Assembly: GCF_001753165.1 (NCBI RefSeq)
Contig: NZ_CP017448.1
Span: forward strand, 2,064,462 to 2,128,461
DNA length: 64,000 nt
Source of the DNA: Acidihalobacter aeolianus
GTDB lineage: Bacteria; Pseudomonadota; Gammaproteobacteria; DSM-5130; Acidihalobacteraceae
Reading direction: 5' to 3'
The translations under genes were made by a program, and so were the position numbers. This document shows positions 63,742 through 64,000 of the stretch, in pieces. Numbering within the stretch: the stretch's first letter is position 1; every line of letters begins with the position of its first letter. The notes under the pieces were generated by a model that had not been told where the DNA came from, searched no databases, and saw only the letters and a program-made list of their open reading frames with translations.

Positions 63742-64000
63742 TCATTGTTTCTTCTCGGCAGGCATGTCCACCATTCTGACGCGCTCGTTCCGATTGACAT
63801 TGATCTGCCGCTCGGGACGTTGGTACTTGGTGTCGACGCGACGACGGAAAGTCAGGGCGATCGCAGAAATGATCGCGATCAGCAGAATGACGGCGGCCAG
63901 TTCGAAGGGATATGCGTAATGGGTGTATAGAACTTCGCCCAAGGCGACGGTGTTAGCCACTTTGGGACCATGCGATATGGCACTGTGTACCTGGAAATTG
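63742..64000 (-). CDS. nuoJ: NADH-quinone oxidoreductase subunit J, 5' end outside window
   Basis: About 85 residues of the C-terminal end are visible. [20 protein letters not shown] and [18 protein letters not shown] match the last membrane segment of NuoJ, and the frame is open to the window edge. The rest of the nuo operon (A to I) is presumably to the right. Confidence 0.92.
   Translation of the reverse strand, partial: NFQVHSAISHGPKVANTVALGEVLYTHYAYPFELAAVILLIAIISAIALTFRRRVDTKYQRPERQINVNRNERVRMVDMPAEKKQ

Overview
The window is a GC-rich bacterial chromosome segment, most likely from a gammaproteobacterium living as a chemolithoautotroph. This rests on gene order typical of the class (rpoE-rseA-rseB divergent from nadB; lepA-lepB-rnc-era-recO-pdxJ-acpS; initiator tRNA-rimP-nusA-infB-rbfA-truB; nuoJKLMN) together with a CbbR-type regulator divergent from a DabB/DabA inorganic-carbon uptake pair. 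A DUF929 thioredoxin-like protein at the left edge is often seen in acidophiles, so an Ectothiorhodospiraceae or Acidihalobacter-like host is a reasonable guess, but no rRNA is present to settle it.

Layout. 0-2.2 kb: three small accessory genes (DUF929, host-attachment-like, SixA-like) and a DUF1992 gene. 2.3-14.6 kb (minus strand): a long housekeeping run from rpoE through rseA, rseB, a small glutaredoxin, lepA, lepB, DUF4845, rnc, era, recO, pdxJ, acpS, cysM, a PolB-type exonuclease and rlmD, with many start/stop overlaps. A 12-codon open frame overlaps the rpoE start. 14.6-22.3 kb: nadB, a two-domain sulfurtransferase, orn, an azlCD exporter with its XRE-cupin regulator, an M48 protease, phhB, rsgA and a small membrane protein whose stop codon lies in a 275-bp MITE-like element. 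22.7-25.8 kb: hinT, recR, ybaB, dnaX and the 4.5S (SRP) RNA gene. 26.1-35.1 kb: assorted accessory metabolism (Cys-tRNA deacylase, monooxygenase-like, cysteine hydrolase, SDR, VOC, FAH, DUF389), then a cytidylate-kinase-like gene coupled to an orphan AtpC-like gene, a photolyase and a COQ8-like kinase.

35.2-41.5 kb: cbbR, then dabB-dabA (energy-coupled CO2 hydration) and a DUF6671 gene. A short leader ORF precedes and overlaps dabB.

42.5-51.6 kb: the most unusual region. A seven-gene minus-strand operon (XRE regulator, then hyfB-, hyfC-, hyfE-, hyfF-, hyfG- and hyfI-like genes) encodes a complex related to hydrogenase-4 and complex I. Its large subunit has lost the cysteines that bind the NiFe centre, while the small subunit keeps its Fe-S cysteines. 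It sits between two different decayed transposase fragments (ISL3-type and IS5-type) and on the 3' side of a tRNA-Ser gene, as if acquired. It resembles the so-called energy-converting-hydrogenase-related (Ehr) complexes, whose function is not known to me. Its proximity to dabBA suggests, but does not prove, a role in the energetics of autotrophy.

51.7-64 kb: truB-rbfA-infB-nusA-rimP, initiator tRNA, DUF2818 and the distal nuo genes (nuoN, M, L, K and partial J) of respiratory complex I. With DabB, HyfB and HyfF, the window holds six members of the same proton-channel-like membrane protein superfamily.
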